From UBA1731 sp963653155 (GTDB lineage: Bacteria > Verrucomicrobiota > Kiritimatiellia > RFP12 > UBA1067), in the NCBI GenBank assembly GCA_963653155.1, contig CAVJWR010000087.1:1-13525 (forward strand): a stretch of DNA of 13,525 bases, in the 5' to 3' direction. The notes beneath the pieces are model-generated. The model saw nothing but the letters and a program-made list of their open reading frames with translations. It had not been told where the DNA came from and searched no databases. Of this stretch, positions 5,711 through 13,525 are shown piece after piece. A program made the translations under genes and the position numbers. Position 1 is the stretch's first letter. Every line of letters begins with the position of its first letter.

Positions 5711-8020
5711 TCATCGTATGATGTAGCCATTGTCGGCACCGCCACGGATGTGCTTTTCGGTCACAATGCCGTTACGCCACGTCATGTCAACACTGTATCC
5801 GCCACGCGTACGGAGTCCACGAACCTCGCCATTGCGCCATGCCGTCGGCACCGCCGGAAGAAGGCGCAGGACGATCTTGCCGTTGCTTGTCTTTTCATGG
5901 CTTTGCAGAAGCATCTCGGCGATTGCTGCCGCACAGCCGAAATTTCCGTCGATCTGAAAGGGCGGATGCGAATCGAAGAGATTCGGATACGTGCCGCCAC
6001 GGCTGTCCTTGCCGGTGCGGATCGTCGCATAGACCGGGAGAAACTGGTTCTTCAGGATTTCCTGCGCATGGTTCCCGTCCTTTAGGCGTGCCCACAAACA
6101 CGCACGCCAGCCCATGCCCCATCCTGTCGCCTCGTCACCTCGATGTACAAGCGATGTCTTCGCTGCAGCCAATAGCTCCGGTGTGGCCTCGGTTATTTGC
6201 GATGATGGATACAACGCGTAGAGGTGGGAAAGATGCCGGTGGGAGTCTTTAGGATCATCCAAGTCCTCCGTCCATTCCTGAAGTTGGCCCCATCGCCCTA
6301 TGCGAAGCGGCTCAAGTTTTGGAAGTCGTTCGGCGATAGCCTTGAGGTCTGTGGCATCAGCAGTTTTCCTTCCAAGGGCTTTTGCGCCTTCCATGACGGC
6401 GGAGAAAAGGTCGCGCAGGATCTGTGCATCGCTTGATGCGCCGCGAGTCCAGTTGCTTTTGCGCCCCTTCGGACAATTCTCAGGGGAAATGCCGGGTATG
6501 ACCGTAAGGTTGCCGGTAAGCGGGTCGGTCGCAAGCGTATCGACGAAGAACATTGCCGCACCTTTCATCACTGGGTAGGCTCTCTCCAGAAAATCCCTGT
6601 CCTGCGAATAGAGCCAATGTTCCCAAAGCTGCATCGACAGCCATGCGCCTCCCGTCGGCCAAAGCCCGCCCGCTCCATGTACCGGCACCGTCATCCGCCA
6701 GATGTCGCATTGATGGTGCATCACCCATCCGCGAGCGCCATAGTATTCACTGGCAGTTGCGCCGCCAGTCACGGTACATTCCTCAAGCATTGCCAGAAGC
6801 GGCTCGACAAGATCGCCGAGTCCGCCGGATTCTGCGGGCCAGTAGTTCATCTCAAGGTTGATGTTCGTAGTGTAGCTCGAACACCATGGCGGACGGATCG
6901 AGTTGTTCCATATGCCCTGTAGGGTAGGAGGCTGTCCGCCCGGTTGGGACGAGGCTATGAGCAGATAGCGGCCAAAGGCATAGTACAGTTCCGGCAGATA
7001 GGGATCGAGCGTATGTTGATAGTCCCGTAGCAATTGCGGGACCGTTTTTGTCTCTGATGCGGGATCGTGACCGAGGCAGATTCGCGTTCGGTCGAATTGG
7101 GAACGGTATTTTTCGATGTGCCGTTGTCGCACCTTCTCGTAGCCGCGCTCTCGTGCGGCCCGCAGCAGTCGCGCTGCCTTGGCGCATTCATCGACTGACT
7201 TCGCATCCATGTAATTCCTGAAGCTTGTGGCAACCGATCCCCAGAGCACGACCTCATCGGCATTCGCCACATATATCGTACCCTGCCGAATCTCCGTTCG
7301 TCCGCCACTTACTTCCGGGACGACAAGCAACTTGAAGCGAATCTGTCCGGGGACGTCTTTCCAGCTGTTGGCCCGCAAACATGGATTCGCATAGGCGATG
7401 CCGCCTTGCTCTTCGCTGAGACCAACCGTGTCGCCACTTTCGGTTTCAAGGAATCCTACGAACGAAATTGAACCGGGATGTGAGGCCGTTAGTCGAACTG
7501 CGAAGACGTCGTCGGCAAGCGACGTGAACGATTCGCGTCGATAGACGGTGCCGGATATTTCGTATTCGGTCGTTGATACGGCCTCCTGTAGCGATAGCGA
7601 TCTTTTGTAGCGTGTGGGGAAGTCGTGCCCCTCGAACTTGAGGCAGAGTGCCGCCAATGAAAGGTACGGCAGGGACGAAAACTGACGCGCAACGCGATCG
7701 CCGGATTTTTCGACGAATGTCTCATAGGCACCATCCGCATCACCTGCAAGAATCTTTCTGCGGGCCTCGTCGATGAGCGGCTTCAGTCCCTTCACTATCG
7801 CATCGTGTGGCCCGCCCGCCCAATACGTCTCCTCGTTTAGTTCGAGCCGTTCCATGCCAGGCGCACCGAAGACCATTGCACCGATTCTGCCGTTTCCAAG
7901 TGGAAGGGCCTCATTCCATACCGAGGCAGGTGCGTCGTAGTTCATTATCAGCGGTTCCGCCTGTCCGATAAACGGGCAGACGGCCAATGCCAGCACCAGA
8001 CGCTTTCTGCCGATTCTCAT
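5711..8020 (-). CDS. GH95 family alpha-L-fucosidase, exported
   Basis: This 769-residue enzyme matches glycoside hydrolase family 95, inverting exo-enzymes that remove alpha-1,2-linked L-fucose from glycans; some members act on alpha-L-galactose. A signal peptide (MRIGRKRLVLALAVCPFIGQA) predicts export. The N-terminal beta-sandwich opens with WNEALPLGNGRIGAMVFG and LNEETYWAGG. The (alpha/alpha)6 barrel holds LQGIWNN, TTNINLEMNYWPAE with N386 and N388, the SPEN general acid E514, HRHLSHLYALYP, and FQIDGNFG with D691. These correspond to the acid, the asparagine pair and the aspartate known for Bifidobacterium AfcA, so the enzyme looks active. Length is normal for the catalytic unit, with no added binding module. 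The start overlaps the stop of the upstream serine hydrolase (ATGA, 8017-8020) and has GGGAG 8-9 nt upstream, indicating translational coupling. Confidence 0.93.
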   Translation of the reverse strand: MRIGRKRLVLALAVCPFIGQAEPLIMNYDAPASVWNEALPLGNGRIGAMVFGAPGMERLELNEETYWAGGPHDAIVKGLKPLIDEARRKILAGDADGAYETFVEKSGDRVARQFSSLPYLSLAALCLKFEGHDFPTRYKRSLSLQEAVSTTEYEISGTVYRRESFTSLADDVFAVRLTASHPGSISFVGFLETESGDTVGLSEEQGGIAYANPCLRANSWKDVPGQIRFKLLVVPEVSGGRTEIRQGTIYVANADEVVLWGSVATSFRNYMDAKSVDECAKAARLLRAARERGYEKVRQRHIEKYRSQFDRTRICLGHDPASETKTVPQLLRDYQHTLDPYLPELYYAFGRYLLIASSQPGGQPPTLQGIWNNSIRPPWCSSYTTNINLEMNYWPAESGGLGDLVEPLLAMLEECTVTGGATASEYYGARGWVMHHQCDIWRMTVPVHGAGGLWPTGGAWLSMQLWEHWLYSQDRDFLERAYPVMKGAAMFFVDTLATDPLTGNLTVIPGISPENCPKGRKSNWTRGASSDAQILRDLFSAVMEGAKALGRKTADATDLKAIAERLPKLEPLRIGRWGQLQEWTEDLDDPKDSHRHLSHLYALYPSSQITEATPELLAAAKTSLVHRGDEATGWGMGWRACLWARLKDGNHAQEILKNQFLPVYATIRTGKDSRGGTYPNLFDSHPPFQIDGNFGCAAAIAEMLLQSHEKTSNGKIVLRLLPAVPTAWRNGEVRGLRTRGGYSVDMTWRNGIVTEKHIRGGADNGYIIR

Positions 8021-9186
8021 TTCATGTACTCCCGTCTTCCATTTCCATTGTCATTTTCATGCGTTTTCACAAGATCGTCGGAAAATGGCGTCTCCATCAT
8101 TTGGATGCGGTCGCAGGTGCGATGCCAGTTGGCCTTTGCGTCAAAGAATGCCTGTCCAGCCTTGTTCTCGGTTTGGATGAAGAAGATGCGGCAATGTCCT
8201 GTTTTGAGGTTCGCACGTTGGTCTGTGCGCATGGCACCCTCATGTCCAAACCAGTCGCCATATATCCACGATCCTACCGTGTATGGCTCCCTGATGTGTG
8301 AAGGCGTCTGCTTGACCGCCCATATCTCGTCGAATGTCTTGCGCGAAACAAGGCGTATCCCTTTCCATTCGCCGTGGTGAGCAAGCATCTGGGAGAACCT
8401 GATCATGTCCGCTGGCGTAGAATAGAGCCCTGCGGCAGGCATTGGATATACCTTGTGCCCGACTGGGAACCGCAATTGTCCGCTGCACATGTCGGTCGCC
8501 GGGCGAAAGGGGCCGCCAGTGGTCGTATAGGCTTTCGCCAGACGCCTCAGTTGATCTTCATCCGGTGTGAATGTAGTGTCCTTCAGCCCGAGAGGGTCAA
8601 GTACATTCTCCTTCAAGAATCGTTCGTATGGCATCCCTGTCGCGACCTCAAGGCAAGCTGCCGCCGTGGCGATTGAAATGTTCCCGTAGCGGAATTCTTC
8701 GCCAATCTTCTTCTGGCACTTGCCGTTCAGTGCCCACGACCGTGCCTGTTCGCGGAGCGGAACACTTGTGTGGATCATCGAGACGTCTCCACCATATATT
8801 CCGGACACATGGCACATGCAGTCGCGTATCGTCACTTTGTTTTCGAGTTTCCGGAATTCGGGAAGGAACTGCTCAACGCGGCTGTCCATCTTCAGGATGC
8901 AGCGATCAACGGCAATCATGATTGCGCAGCCTGTGAATGTCTTGGTCATCGAAAAGATGGCAAAGACGGTGTTGGATGTCATCGGCACCCTGTTTTCGAC
9001 ATCAGACCAACCGAGGCAGTTCCACGTTTCGTTATAGTCTGGATCGGATAGCACGCTGACAATGCCGGCGATCTCGCCACGTTCAACATACGGGCTGAGC
9101 GTGGCATCGATTTCTGTTGAGTTGACCTTGTTTGCATATCCGCATAAGCAGCCAAACAGCACCGCAGTCGCAAGAAACATCTTCAT
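8017..9186 (-). CDS. Serine hydrolase of the beta-lactamase (class C) fold, exported
   Basis: The 389-residue protein is a serine hydrolase of the PF00144 type, a family of esterases, D-aminopeptidases and beta-lactamases. The triad motifs are present in order: SMTK with nucleophile S79 and K82, YGN with Y167 and N169, and HEG at 315-317 in place of KTG, which is common in the esterase-like members. The export signal is MKMFLATAVLFGCLCGYANK; C13 or C15 could be a lipid-modified cysteine, but the lipobox is imperfect. The start at 9186 is chosen because GGAGAG (9190-9195) lies 3 nt before it in a GGAGAGAAG context. An in-frame ATG seven codons upstream has no such site. It overlaps the GH95 fucosidase gene by four bases. 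That pairing suggests ester removal (for example O-acetyl) from the same glycan, but antibiotic hydrolysis or peptide cleavage cannot be excluded. Confidence 0.82.
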   Translation of the reverse strand: MKMFLATAVLFGCLCGYANKVNSTEIDATLSPYVERGEIAGIVSVLSDPDYNETWNCLGWSDVENRVPMTSNTVFAIFSMTKTFTGCAIMIAVDRCILKMDSRVEQFLPEFRKLENKVTIRDCMCHVSGIYGGDVSMIHTSVPLREQARSWALNGKCQKKIGEEFRYGNISIATAAACLEVATGMPYERFLKENVLDPLGLKDTTFTPDEDQLRRLAKAYTTTGGPFRPATDMCSGQLRFPVGHKVYPMPAAGLYSTPADMIRFSQMLAHHGEWKGIRLVSRKTFDEIWAVKQTPSHIREPYTVGSWIYGDWFGHEGAMRTDQRANLKTGHCRIFFIQTENKAGQAFFDAKANWHRTCDRIQMMETPFSDDLVKTHENDNGNGRREYMK

Positions 9187-9206
9187 CTTCTCTCCATTTG
9201 ATAGCA

Positions 9207-9223
9207 TTCGTACGAAAAAAAAA
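9207..9223. promoter_or_regulatory. Intergenic palindrome and nine-A/T run before the serine hydrolase gene
   Basis: TTCGTACGAA (9207-9216) is a perfect 10-bp palindrome and runs into nine consecutive A (9215-9223; nine T on the transcribed - strand). Upstream in the - direction lies only a weak 4-bp CGCC/GGCG stem (9229-9244). The site could be a pause or partial terminator inside the operon, or a protein-binding site; the evidence does not decide. It also marks the left edge of the low-GC stretch. Confidence 0.25.
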
Positions 9224-9231
9224 CTCTGCGC

Positions 9232-10194
9232 CTAAGGTATGGCGGACACTTGCTTCGGTTCAAGGTTTGTGTCGTTTGGCGTTGGGTTGAACATACCGAT
9301 AACACGGAAGCCTCCAAGTCCATTCCGTTCCCCAGAAAAACCAATTGAAGTCACAAGTGAATAATTGGCTTTCTGCAATGTCCCTGAGGGATCAACTTCA
9401 CAGCGGCTTCTGACAACCCAACAATATCTCTTATCGAAAAGGCTTTGAACTCTTTCCGAATCAGACGTCTTCTTTTCATAAAACATGGCATCCTGTTTGT
9501 ACACTGCCTTAGGATCGGCATCATACACCCCCTTAAGCGCACTTTCCTCACAAACAGGCACACTGTAATAACCAGAATACGGGTCATCAAATCGTATACC
9601 TATACCCATCCCTTCATAGTAGGGTATCCACTTGCCGTCCCAGTCAATGCGCACTTTAAAATCAACAGTCTGCCCCACCCCATACGGCGCAACATAATCG
9701 CCCACCTCCAAATCGAATCCAATCCATGTGTTAAGGTGTCGCGTATAGATAAACTTTCCAGAAAGTTTTCTGTCCAATGGATTGCGGACACGTCGTAACA
9801 GCATATGCTCATCATTGTCAAAAGGCTGCCACTTCCCGTCTATAACCTCTCGCTCTGTTCCCATGGTGGCAAAACATAGCTTTCTTGCAGACGAATAATA
9901 GCCACTTTTGGATACAAACATCTCGATTTCATCGCCACAGGTCTTTCCTTCGACAACAAACACGCCATTCGTGTCTGTCGCTCCATCTATCCAATATCCC
10001 TTAGGACGGAAATTCATGCCCATGAAAACACGCACATCAGCATTTGTGACATTCATGCCTAAATCATCTACAACATGAACCTGAAATCTTGTCAACGCCC
10101 CATGTCTTCTGGCTGCGAGGTATTCGGAATCTCTTTGCACCGCAAACGTTGCCGTAACGAAACCGCACATCAACATGGACATCACTATCTTCAT
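9232..10194 (-). CDS. Secreted protein with a carboxypeptidase-regulatory-like (transthyretin-like) domain
   Basis: The 320-residue product starts with a signal peptide (MKIVMSMLMCGFVTATFA, cleavage near residue 18). Residues 36-108 form a carboxypeptidase-regulatory/transthyretin-like beta-sandwich: FQVHVVDDLGMNVTNADVRV, then TDTNGVFVVEG and VSKSGYYSS. These domains act as secreted structural or binding modules. The rest (about 110-320) is rich in Tyr, Trp and Asp (WIGFDLEVGDYVAPYG, IRFDDPYSGYYSVPV) and matches no family I recognise. No catalytic motif is seen. The start overlaps the stop of the large hydrolase gene (TAATG at 10192-10196) and has GGGAGG about 6 nt upstream, so it is probably coupled to it. 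Its GC content (about 47% by hand count of sampled lines) is clearly below that of its neighbours. Confidence 0.68.
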   Translation of the reverse strand: MKIVMSMLMCGFVTATFAVQRDSEYLAARRHGALTRFQVHVVDDLGMNVTNADVRVFMGMNFRPKGYWIDGATDTNGVFVVEGKTCGDEIEMFVSKSGYYSSARKLCFATMGTEREVIDGKWQPFDNDEHMLLRRVRNPLDRKLSGKFIYTRHLNTWIGFDLEVGDYVAPYGVGQTVDFKVRIDWDGKWIPYYEGMGIGIRFDDPYSGYYSVPVCEESALKGVYDADPKAVYKQDAMFYEKKTSDSERVQSLFDKRYCWVVRSRCEVDPSGTLQKANYSLVTSIGFSGERNGLGGFRVIGMFNPTPNDTNLEPKQVSAIP

Positions 10195-13100
10195 TACAAG
10201 CCTCCCTTTTCTATTATCTTTTCGAAAAGTTTATAGGTAAAATAGTACGACATGTCTTTTATGTCCGAATGTAGCCATCTGCCAGGATATTTCGTCCTGC
10301 TTGGCCAACCGTTGGGATGGTCAATTCCAGGGGCAGATAGGTCAAGATTGAAGTTGTTTTCCATATCCAAGATAGCCGATAGATCTTCAGCACCCGCCGC
10401 AGGGGTCAGCGCGGGGATGCCGAGCGCGAGGTGCGCACCCCGCACGAGGAGCGGGATCGCCGGCTCGTCCATGCTCGGCGGGTGGCAGAGGAACACCGTG
10501 TTCGTGCGGAAGTCTGCGTCCGACATCCGCCGCGCCTCCGCGACGGATACCTTCGCGACGCCGAGCCAGTTCTCCTCCACGTTCCAGCCGGACCAGTCCG
10601 TCGCCCCCGCCCCTACGAACAGGCCTCGCCCCTTGAACAGCTCCTGCTTGTGCCAGCTGTGGTGTGAGAGCGAACCGAGCACGCCCGTGAGGATTCCGAC
10701 GTCATTGTCGGGCGCGAGCTCCAGCACCTCGTCGCCCGTGGAGTAGAGGTTCACGGCGACCGGGAGCGCCTTCGGGAACAGCCCAGGCCAGCCCAGCCTA
10801 CCCCTGTCGTCGTCAGTGTCCCCCGCGAACAGCCGGTGCCAGTTCGCCGCCCAGCAGCTCTCCGGGTACCCATCCCAGTCCGGGTGGACGAGCTGCGGCG
10901 CACGGAGCGACGGACTCGCGTCGTAGGCCTCCGCCGGGACTGCCGAATTGCACATGAGGTAGCGCGAGACGGCGAGCCCGTGGTCCTGGATCATGGATGA
11001 GGCGACCATGTTGCCGAGCGAGTGCGCCATCAGGACCTTCTCGCCGGGGATGCCGTTCAGGATCGGCGCAAGCCCTGCGGCGACCGCGAATGCGTTCGAG
11101 GCGTTCTCGTGGTAGTTCGCGGGGCTCCCGATGTCGCTCCGCCAGTCGACGTTGACGAAGTCGGCCCTGGAGCCCGCGAGCCAGAGGCGCTTGAAGATGG
11201 CGTCGCCCCATGCCTCGGCATCGGCGCTCGACACGTTCGCGCCGTGCAGGAACATGAGCGACCTGGCGGCATCCCCGCCAGGCGCGTGGCGAAGCCGCGT
11301 AAGGCGACCCGATCCGTCGCCGGAAAGGGATCGGGCATTGATCCAGCCGTACATGTCCCTGACGCTGCGGATGTCCATGGGCGGCCTGTGGGTGTAGACT
11401 ACGGTCCCTCCGATGCCCACGTCGACCGCGAGCGACACGCCGGGCCTCGTCGCCTCGCAGAGCATCGCGCCGGAGCCGGCGGAGAGCCTTCCAAGCGTCC
11501 CGGGCGTGAGGCGTATGCCGAACGCGGGCATCGGCGCGAGCGTGGCCTCCGCGACCGGCTCCCCGTCCAGCGTCGCGCGCGGCGAGGTCTGGAAGGACCA
11601 CGCCGCGCCATGCGGCAGCTCCGCGAGGCAGAGGTTGAACTGCGCCGGCGCGGCGCCGTCCGGGACGGGCGATGCCGGGCGGACGGTGAATTCGGCCGCC
11701 CCGCCCCACGCCTCCGTGAACGCCGAAAAGTCGAGCGCCACGGGGAAGAGGTTCACGAGGTCGAGCCTGCCGTTGACCTTGAGGTCCTGGGCGTTCGGCG
11801 CCATGTCGGCGACCTGCCCGACGAAGTCGCCCTTGACGCGGTCTCCGTTGCACCAGAACGCGAACGGACGCCCCGCCAGCCACGCGGCGGAGTCCGCCGC
11901 GTCGATCCTGCCGTCGCGGTTGACGTCCATCCGCAGGGGCGACTCCACCGCAGTCACCGCCTGGCGGGCCTCGTCCTCCACGAAGAGGCCCTCGGCGACG
12001 CCCCACGCCCGGAAGACGAGCGTGGCCGAACCAGCCCCCTCCGCAGTGACCCGCGCCTCTGTGCGGAGCGAAGTGTCCGTCGGGTCCGCCCCGACTAGGC
12101 CGCGCCACGCGGATAGCGTCACGTCCAGCGCCCCTCCGCCGGAAGAGGCCACCTTCCGCCAGCCGCCATCCACGGCGGGCACCCACAGCGCGAAAGGCGC
12201 GTCGGCATCCTCGAAGGCGATGTGGACGTTCATGCCCCGGAGCAGCACGTCCGTCCTGAGGGTGATCGCCGCCGCCGCGTCCATGTTCGTCGTGACGGGC
12301 ACCGGCAGCCCGAAATCGGGGTTGAGCGCGTTCAGCGCGGCGAGGTCGACGCCATCCTTGCCGATCCCGACGCCGAGCGCGGTGTACGAGCGTTCGAGCG
12401 AGATGACGCCGTTCGTCGCGAACGCCGCGAACATGTCGCGCGGGGCCCGGCTCGGCCCCGTGGCCGCGACGCGCACGTCCACGGACTCCGAGGCGACGGA
12501 GAAGTCCGTGCCGTCCCCGTCCACGACGGCGAGTCCGCGCGACGCGCACGCGAGGCTCACGTTGCGCCGCGCATGGCCGGGGCACGGGCAGCAGTCGGGG
12601 TCGGAGTCCGGGAGGTCGAGCCGGATCGGGTCGCAGAAGAGCGGAGGGGTGCGCACGGGGAGGACGCCCGACATGTGCGCGACGTTCGCCTTCGCCTCCG
12701 CGTAGCCCTCCGGCGTCGGCGGCGCCGGAGGCGTCTCCCCGCCATCGCCATTCCACCTCCATGTGCATGTGCACCCCCACGGGGAGCAGTGGCAGCCGCC
12801 GTCGCATCCTTTGGCGCAACCGCACGGGGCCAGATCGAAAGTGAAGCCGTAGACGGACGGCGGGACGTCGTTCGTGCCCGGCTCCGGCGGGATTGGGCAG
12901 AACCGCACCGCCTGCCTGCCGGACACCTTCCCGAAGAGCCGGAGCGGGTGCGAGAGCGAGTACGAGACCATGCGCGTCCCGCCGAGCGGGAAGTTCCCCA
13001 CGAGTGTCGCGGACCTCGGTGCGCAGTTCGTGACCGTGACGCCGTCGCCGCCCGTCCATGCGCACCTGAGCGCTTCGGCCTCCCGCCCGACGGGGAGCGT

Positions 13101-13525
13101 CACGGACGCCAGCCGAGACCTGTAGTCGTGGATGCACGCGGGGGTGGGATTTGCGTTCGGGAAATTGATCCAGCCGACAAGGGTGCCGCCGGCGAGGTCG
13201 GGGAGGACGCCGAAGGCGAAGTCGCCGGAGAAGAGAGACACGGAGAGCGTGTCGTCCCCGGTGACGTAGAGCGGAACCGTCCGGCCCCTCGGGACCTGGA
13301 TGCGCAGGGACGGGGGCGGCGGGGCGGACATCGACCTGACGGCGGACTGGGCGGACGCTGCCGCCCCTCCGGGGCCGGCGAGGGGGTACGCGGCCCCGCC
13401 CACGTCGAGGACGCCCTTGCCGGAGCCGGACACGGAGACCTCAAGCACCGCCGCCGCATCCGAGGATTGGGGGATGGTGAAGGCCCCGTCCGGGGTCCCG
13501 GTGTAGGCGATGTGCTCCCACACGG
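10194..13525 (-). CDS. Large exported multi-module protein with Cys-rich segment, dockerin-like loop and C-terminal alpha/beta hydrolase (5' end outside window)
   Basis: The frame is open to the window edge, so the 1,109-plus visible residues lack the true N-terminus; the GTG at 13523 is probably internal. Numbering here starts at that codon. A beta-rich region (1-230) is followed by a Cys-rich knot (C234, C236, C240, C244, C246, C251, C253) and a CCPC cluster (311-314), suited to metal binding or disulfides. Residues 533-544 (DVNRDGRIDAAD) fit an EF-hand/dockerin calcium loop, then FAFWCNGDRVKGDFVGQ. From about 755 lies an alpha/beta hydrolase: oxyanion HGAN (H760), nucleophile elbow AHSLGN with S835, likely acid D931 in YSTGDEVL, and a histidine in HHSWH (954-958). 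Substrate unknown; a lipase or esterase role is plausible. DNA is about 70% GC except the last 65 codons. First visible gene of the - strand operon. Confidence 0.75.
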   Translation of the reverse strand, partial: VWEHIAYTGTPDGAFTIPQSSDAAAVLEVSVSGSGKGVLDVGGAAYPLAGPGGAAASAQSAVRSMSAPPPPSLRIQVPRGRTVPLYVTGDDTLSVSLFSGDFAFGVLPDLAGGTLVGWINFPNANPTPACIHDYRSRLASVTLPVGREAEALRCAWTGGDGVTVTNCAPRSATLVGNFPLGGTRMVSYSLSHPLRLFGKVSGRQAVRFCPIPPEPGTNDVPPSVYGFTFDLAPCGCAKGCDGGCHCSPWGCTCTWRWNGDGGETPPAPPTPEGYAEAKANVAHMSGVLPVRTPPLFCDPIRLDLPDSDPDCCPCPGHARRNVSLACASRGLAVVDGDGTDFSVASESVDVRVAATGPSRAPRDMFAAFATNGVISLERSYTALGVGIGKDGVDLAALNALNPDFGLPVPVTTNMDAAAAITLRTDVLLRGMNVHIAFEDADAPFALWVPAVDGGWRKVASSGGGALDVTLSAWRGLVGADPTDTSLRTEARVTAEGAGSATLVFRAWGVAEGLFVEDEARQAVTAVESPLRMDVNRDGRIDAADSAAWLAGRPFAFWCNGDRVKGDFVGQVADMAPNAQDLKVNGRLDLVNLFPVALDFSAFTEAWGGAAEFTVRPASPVPDGAAPAQFNLCLAELPHGAAWSFQTSPRATLDGEPVAEATLAPMPAFGIRLTPGTLGRLSAGSGAMLCEATRPGVSLAVDVGIGGTVVYTHRPPMDIRSVRDMYGWINARSLSGDGSGRLTRLRHAPGGDAARSLMFLHGANVSSADAEAWGDAIFKRLWLAGSRADFVNVDWRSDIGSPANYHENASNAFAVAAGLAPILNGIPGEKVLMAHSLGNMVASSMIQDHGLAVSRYLMCNSAVPAEAYDASPSLRAPQLVHPDWDGYPESCWAANWHRLFAGDTDDDRGRLGWPGLFPKALPVAVNLYSTGDEVLELAPDNDVGILTGVLGSLSHHSWHKQELFKGRGLFVGAGATDWSGWNVEENWLGVAKVSVAEARRMSDADFRTNTVFLCHPPSMDEPAIPLLVRGAHLALGIPALTPAAGAEDLSAILDMENNFNLDLSAPGIDHPNGWPSRTKYPGRWLHSDIKDMSYYFTYKLFEKIIEKGGL

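Noticed and set aside
8017..9186. Beta-lactam resistance gene
   Set aside because: The third motif is HEG instead of KTG, and the gene is coupled to a fucosidase, so an esterase-like role is more likely than antibiotic hydrolysis.
10194..10390. Polymorphic toxin tip: low-GC C-terminal end of a large secreted protein followed by a small gene
   Set aside because: The last 65 codons are too short for most toxin domains and carry no toxin motif. The downstream gene encodes an exported 320-residue protein, unlike a cytoplasmic immunity protein. The composition step is reported without this interpretation.
10813..13137. A 774-codon - strand ORF in another frame of the large hydrolase gene, and a 430-codon + strand ORF at 11413-12705
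   Set aside because: Both are Arg/Pro/Ala-rich or Ser/Pro-rich translations typical of shadow frames in 70% GC DNA. The hydrolase frame carries the signal motifs, the calcium loop and the nucleophile elbow.

Overview
The window (13,525 bp) reads as a piece of a fermentative, sugar- and glycan-degrading bacterium with moderately high GC. The large secreted protein at the right end (Cys-rich stretch, one dockerin-like calcium loop, then an alpha/beta hydrolase) and the many exported proteins of unknown function resemble what I associate with gut Verrucomicrobiota of the Kiritimatiellia type. This is inference from style, not from a marker gene; no rRNA or tRNA is present.

Left part, + strand: the 3' end of adhE (iron alcohol dehydrogenase half of the bifunctional aldehyde/alcohol dehydrogenase) is followed by a kinase of the aminoglycoside/choline phosphotransferase fold. 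A possible 29-codon ORF bridges the two genes with ATGA overlaps at both ends. A GC-rich hairpin at 1989-2030 separates the kinase from a convergent small lipoprotein gene (- strand, 2056-2490). The lipoprotein gene diverges from a 646-residue secreted FN3/jelly-roll-like protein (+ strand, 2680-4620), and both have recognisable extended -10 promoters in the intergenic region.

Right part, - strand: five genes run in one direction from 13525 down to 4658. In transcription order they are a >1,100-residue exported alpha/beta hydrolase (5' end outside the window), a secreted protein with a carboxypeptidase-regulatory-like domain (TAATG overlap), a serine hydrolase of the beta-lactamase/class C fold (45 nt gap), a GH95 alpha-L-fucosidase with its catalytic residues intact (ATGA overlap), and, 144 nt further on, a LysR-type regulator. 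The first four look like one translationally coupled operon for export and breakdown of a fucosylated, possibly esterified glycan. The regulator may control it or itself.

Base composition is not uniform. Most of the window is near 52-57% GC. The large hydrolase gene is about 70% GC down to about 10390, where it drops abruptly to about 42% for its last 65 codons, and the low-GC stretch continues through the next gene to about 9205. This break inside a reading frame is the strongest sign of recombination or transfer in the window. I see no insertion sequence, CRISPR array, phage gene or tRNA.
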